NCBI RefSeq assembly: GCF_001643235.1
Contig: NZ_LQWY01000038.1
Location: 59,266-123,265, forward strand
Source of the DNA: Domibacillus aminovorans
Lineage (GTDB): Bacteria > Bacillota > Bacilli > Bacillales > Domibacillaceae
DNA length: 64,000 nt
Reading direction: 5' to 3'
Shown: positions 61,123-64,000 of the stretch, piece after piece
Layout: each line of letters begins with the position of its first letter
Numbering within the stretch: the stretch's first letter is position 1
Notes under the pieces: generated by a model
What the model was told of the DNA's origin: nothing
What the model saw: only the letters and a program-made list of their open reading frames with translations
Database searches by the model: none
Program-made: the position numbers and the translations under genes

Positions 61123-63477
61123 CTAACTTCTTAAAGCTACAGATAAATCATCTTCTACTGTTACCTTACAGCACACAGATATAGTAAATCCAACTACTAC
61201 AATCAGCACTAACGGACAAAGCAGCCAAGTCTGCCATGCAACATGAACAAATTGAATTCTTGCAGCTCCCATAGAGGACATTGCCATACTTACAAGAAAC
61301 TCCCCTAAATAATCAGAAGCCAGCACTCCTAGTATGATTCCCAATATCAGTACCATTAAGGTTCCTGCCATATATTGATGCTTAATATTTTTGGAAGTTA
61401 AACCCACACTTCGCATGATTGCAATCTGGGACATATCCTTTGACAATAACATCTTAAGGAATAATGCAGTTATCAATACAACAATTATTACTGCAATTGT
61501 GATCCCGCCTATAACAATTGTGATCATCTGATCAATGATATTTCCAAGAGTCTGTTGTGTATATTCTTTGATATCATTTACCTGTGCAGAATCATAGGTA
61601 TTCTGATAGAAGTCCATTTTCTCACGAATATCAACGCCTTGAGCCACATCCATGCTCACAATATACCAAAGAACGGCATCTTCATTTAAAGCAAGACTAG
61701 TATCCGCCTTTGCTGTTTTCCCGCCATTTGTAATATCTTGATAAATACCAACTACTTTCATAGTCTTTTCTGTCCCTGCAACATTTACTACTACTTCATC
61801 TCCCACTTTCTTGTTTAATCCGTCTTTTGACGCGTTTGCAAAGGAAAGTGAGATTTCCCCTTCACCCTTCGGTGCTCTCCCTTCCAGATAATTTAATGGA
61901 AATACGGAAAAATCTCCGATTTCGATATTAATATAGTCCCAGGAACCTTCCGCATTTTTGACCTGGTAGGAACTTGTGATGTATGCGGCATACTTTTCAA
62001 TATCCGAATCATTCTGCAATTCTTCCTGCAGCTTTTTGAAATCTTCTGTAATCGTATCTGTCCTTCGAAGATCGATTCTCATGTCGGATTTTCCTATTCC
62101 CATGTATGTGGAAAATTCCGGTGAATTCATGGTGTTATAAATATTTAAAGGAAGTATTACAATAAATGTACATACGACAAAAATAAAAAACAGTAACCTG
62201 TATAATTTGAAACGTTTCCATACATCCCTTAGTCCCATGTAAATATTGGTGCTGAAGAATTTGTTCTTAAGCAGTGGAAAACTGTTTTTTCGGTTCTTTC
62301 CACGCTCCATGATATCTGAACGCAATGCTTCCACCGCAGAAATCTTATCGATACTTTTCAGTACTTTCTTGCAGTACATCACAATCATGAAATATACAAA
62401 TAATGGAGCTATAAGAGATAGTACATATTTTAAGTTTCCTGATAAATCCGAAGATATATAAAGTCTCATATTACCGTTAAACAGATTTACCACTACAAAA
62501 GAAAGCAGATAGCCTATTATACCGGCTACTACTGACAAGACTCTGTATTTGTTAAGATATACCTTCTTTATATCCTTTTTAGATATTCCAATTGCTTTCA
62601 TAACACCGATTTCTCTTAAATCTTCATCAATCGTTGCCAGAAACGTAAGTCTGATACAAAGCGAAGCTATAATAATCAGCAGAATACTGATAAGTATAAT
62701 GATCATTGCAACTGCCGCATCTGACATGGCATTAAACAGCAGAAATATCTTTCCTCCGATTGTAGGACCGTTTGCTGGAAGACCTGCTTCGATATATGCA
62801 GTCTGAACAGCTTGAGAATCCCCATTTCCATTCAGTTTGAATTCGATAAGATATTCCAATTCCCCTGTCTGCTTTATAAGCATTTCATCATAGTCCGCCT
62901 GATTAATAACAAACCGTTTCGAAGAAGTAAAGGAAGAGTTCATCTCATAATCTCTTGCATAATCTGAAATGACAAACTCTTTCTGATACCCTCCACTTTT
63001 CACCGTAATCGTATCACCTATTTTTAAGTCATATTGTTCCATGAAATAGATGGGAACCGCCACTTCACCTTCCTTTACTTCCAGCTTTTCATTATTCAGA
63101 TCCAATATAAAATCAAATTTCTTATTCTGTACAACAAATGAAATATCCTGTATAGTTCCAGCCATCGTTTGATTTTGGCCAAGATGAATATTACTTCCAT
63201 CAAAATTCAGAAGAACCATCGTCTCCTGCATCGCTATATTCTCACGCTGTTCTTCCGTAAATTTATGTATTTCTGTCGGGTCATACTTTCCGGAATGCAT
63301 TTGCGTAATGTCAGCTGGGACTGCACGTTCCTGCAGTTCCGACATCAACTGAATCAGATTGGCAATAATATTTGTTGCACTAGCTCCCAAAAGAACTGCC
63401 AGAGTTATAAATACAAACACTGTCACAGTTATGATTTTTTTCCTGTAGCAATCATTCTTTACAATTTTTAAAAACAA
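61123..63477 (-). CDS. Large FtsX-type ABC permease
   Basis: Membrane protein of 784 residues. One membrane helix near the start (KKIITVTVFVFITLAVLLGA), a large extracellular part (about 40-250), a first FtsX domain of four helices (250-390), a second extracellular part (450-650) and a final set of three helices (660-770). Typical of permeases for peptide or lipid detoxification. It lies 157 bases before the ATPase gene on the same strand. No adjacent sensor kinase or regulator is in the window. Confidence 0.85.
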   Translation of the reverse strand: MFLKIVKNDCYRKKIITVTVFVFITLAVLLGASATNIIANLIQLMSELQERAVPADITQMHSGKYDPTEIHKFTEEQRENIAMQETMVLLNFDGSNIHLGQNQTMAGTIQDISFVVQNKKFDFILDLNNEKLEVKEGEVAVPIYFMEQYDLKIGDTITVKSGGYQKEFVISDYARDYEMNSSFTSSKRFVINQADYDEMLIKQTGELEYLIEFKLNGNGDSQAVQTAYIEAGLPANGPTIGGKIFLLFNAMSDAAVAMIIILISILLIIIASLCIRLTFLATIDEDLREIGVMKAIGISKKDIKKVYLNKYRVLSVVAGIIGYLLSFVVVNLFNGNMRLYISSDLSGNLKYVLSLIAPLFVYFMIVMYCKKVLKSIDKISAVEALRSDIMERGKNRKNSFPLLKNKFFSTNIYMGLRDVWKRFKLYRLLFFIFVVCTFIVILPLNIYNTMNSPEFSTYMGIGKSDMRIDLRRTDTITEDFKKLQEELQNDSDIEKYAAYITSSYQVKNAEGSWDYINIEIGDFSVFPLNYLEGRAPKGEGEISLSFANASKDGLNKKVGDEVVVNVAGTEKTMKVVGIYQDITNGGKTAKADTSLALNEDAVLWYIVSMDVAQGVDIREKMDFYQNTYDSAQVNDIKEYTQQTLGNIIDQMITIVIGGITIAVIIVVLITALFLKMLLSKDMSQIAIMRSVGLTSKNIKHQYMAGTLMVLILGIILGVLASDYLGEFLVSMAMSSMGAARIQFVHVAWQTWLLCPLVLIVVVGFTISVCCKVTVEDDLSVALRS

Positions 63478-63492
63478 AGTTTTTCCTCCTTT

Positions 63493-63606
63493 CTACATAG
63501 ATAATATTTTTTCTATTTCTATAACTTTTTCATTTCCAAAACAAGCACTAAGCAAGAATGACAAAATTAACGTTAAACATATAAAAAGATATTTATTAAT
63601 GCTCAC
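63493..63606 (-). CDS. Tiny lipoprotein
   Basis: GTG 63606 opens a 37-residue protein: SINKYLFICLTLILSFLLSAC is a signal peptide with lipobox LSAC, followed by a short tail FGNEKVIEIEKILSM. AGAGG precedes the start. It lies 15 bases before the permease gene and is probably its operon partner, or the cut 5' part of a larger lipoprotein gene. Confidence 0.5.
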   Translation of the reverse strand: MSINKYLFICLTLILSFLLSACFGNEKVIEIEKILSM

Positions 63607-63779
63607 TCTTTCCTCTGCCAAACCCAGTATCTTTTAATACTTCAATTGGGTATACTAAAATCCTTTATGGTTTAAATATAACAATTTAATGGAAATCTTC
63701 AATACATTTTAAGGCTGAATTTCCCATACAACTTTAGATGTAGATTTCGACAGTTATTATTTTCTTATTAAGCTAACCT

Positions 63780-63978
63780 GCCCGTTAGCCATCCATGTAG
63801 CGCAAAATCAGCGCTAGACCACAGATGATGAAAATGGGTGCAGAACGGGTATTGGATACTACGGCTGGGAGAGGAAGGTCGATCAACTATGGTGCCATAG
63901 AGCCCATCCGTTAGTCTGACTCCAACGACCACGGTGCATCACAGAATGTCGCTCCCTTACGGGAAGCACTCATGGGGG
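63780..63978 (+). ncRNA. Likely left end and bridge RNA region of an IS110-family element
   Basis: Composition changes sharply to about 50% GC. The stretch folds into separate hairpins: TAGCGC-AAAATCA-GCGCTA (63798-63816); an outer stem ACGG-C-TGGG with CCCA-T-CCGT (63861-63869 with 63903-63911) enclosing CTATG-GTGC-CATAG (63887-63900); and GTGC (63934) with GCAC (63966) enclosing CCC-TTAC-GGG. IS110-type elements encode a bridge RNA with internal loops just before the transposase. The exact left end is not defined. Confidence 0.5.
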
Positions 63979-64000
63979 ATTAATCCTAAGCTGGTGGTGG
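63979..64000 (+). mobile_element. Start of an IS110-family transposase, cut by the window end
   Basis: The last bases read NPKLVVG, like the opening of IS110-family transposases (MNPxxVVGLDV...). The start codon is uncertain: ATT 63979 or a GTG further on. Only seven codons are visible, so the call rests mainly on the structured leader before it. Confidence 0.45.

Overview
The window looks like chromosomal DNA of a low-GC, spore-forming Firmicute of the order Bacillales. It carries Bacillus-type housekeeping genes (yfmR, ypsA, ykuD-like, purT), a manganese riboswitch, sporulation genes (CotD-like, YjcZ-like, Spo0E-like) and AGGAGG-type ribosome binding sites. I cannot name the species from sequence alone.

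Region 1 (1-10.8 kb, all minus strand) is most of an ethanolamine utilisation operon. A near-consensus sigma-A promoter precedes eutW-eutV (sensor kinase and ANTAR antiterminator), followed by eutH, eutS, eutP, eutA, eutB, eutC, eutL, eutE and the start of eutM, which runs off the window. Two intrinsic terminators, in front of eutH and eutA, each overlap a small hairpin with an A1/G4 hexaloop. This suggests that EutV controls read-through at both points.

Region 2 (10.9-23.3 kb) is mostly ordinary chromosome: a tandem-repeat protein with a sigma-K-like promoter, yfmR, ypsA, purT, an L,D-transpeptidase, two unannotated small genes, an S-layer-anchored hydrolase, a TerC exporter behind a yybP-ykoY riboswitch, a DoxX protein, and a response regulator behind Fur-like boxes whose partner kinase is a wreck.

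Region 3 (23.6-60 kb) is a mosaic accessory zone. It mixes small phage-type genes (sigma factor, IDEAL-domain proteins, DUF1064, DUF3310, DUF3954, XtrA, BhlA/UviB holin-like, integrase), many frameshifted or cut, with likely sporulation genes (two paralogous small proteins, a cupin, CotD-like, YjcZ-like, two Spo0E-like genes, a repeat-rich protein). Five of the likely sporulation genes or tandem-repeat genes in the window have AC-N16/17-CATANNNT sequences upstream. Islands of ordinary genes sit inside the zone: FUSC transporter, a PepSY/two-component operon, a luciferase-like monooxygenase, a DUF4317 protein, a zinc alcohol dehydrogenase, an HpaB-type monooxygenase, a PfpI protein and a K+-channel-like protein. 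A 10-bp motif, TACTGTTGAT, occurs eight times exactly and once with one mismatch between 23.6 and 57 kb, mostly at module junctions. Other dispersed repeats (terminators, leader hairpins, a shared gene start) also suggest repeated recombination.

Region 4 (60-64 kb) holds an ABC transporter (ATPase plus large FtsX-type permease) with a tiny lipoprotein. The window ends at what looks like the left end of an IS110-family element, with a structured, probably bridge-RNA-encoding leader before the first transposase codons.
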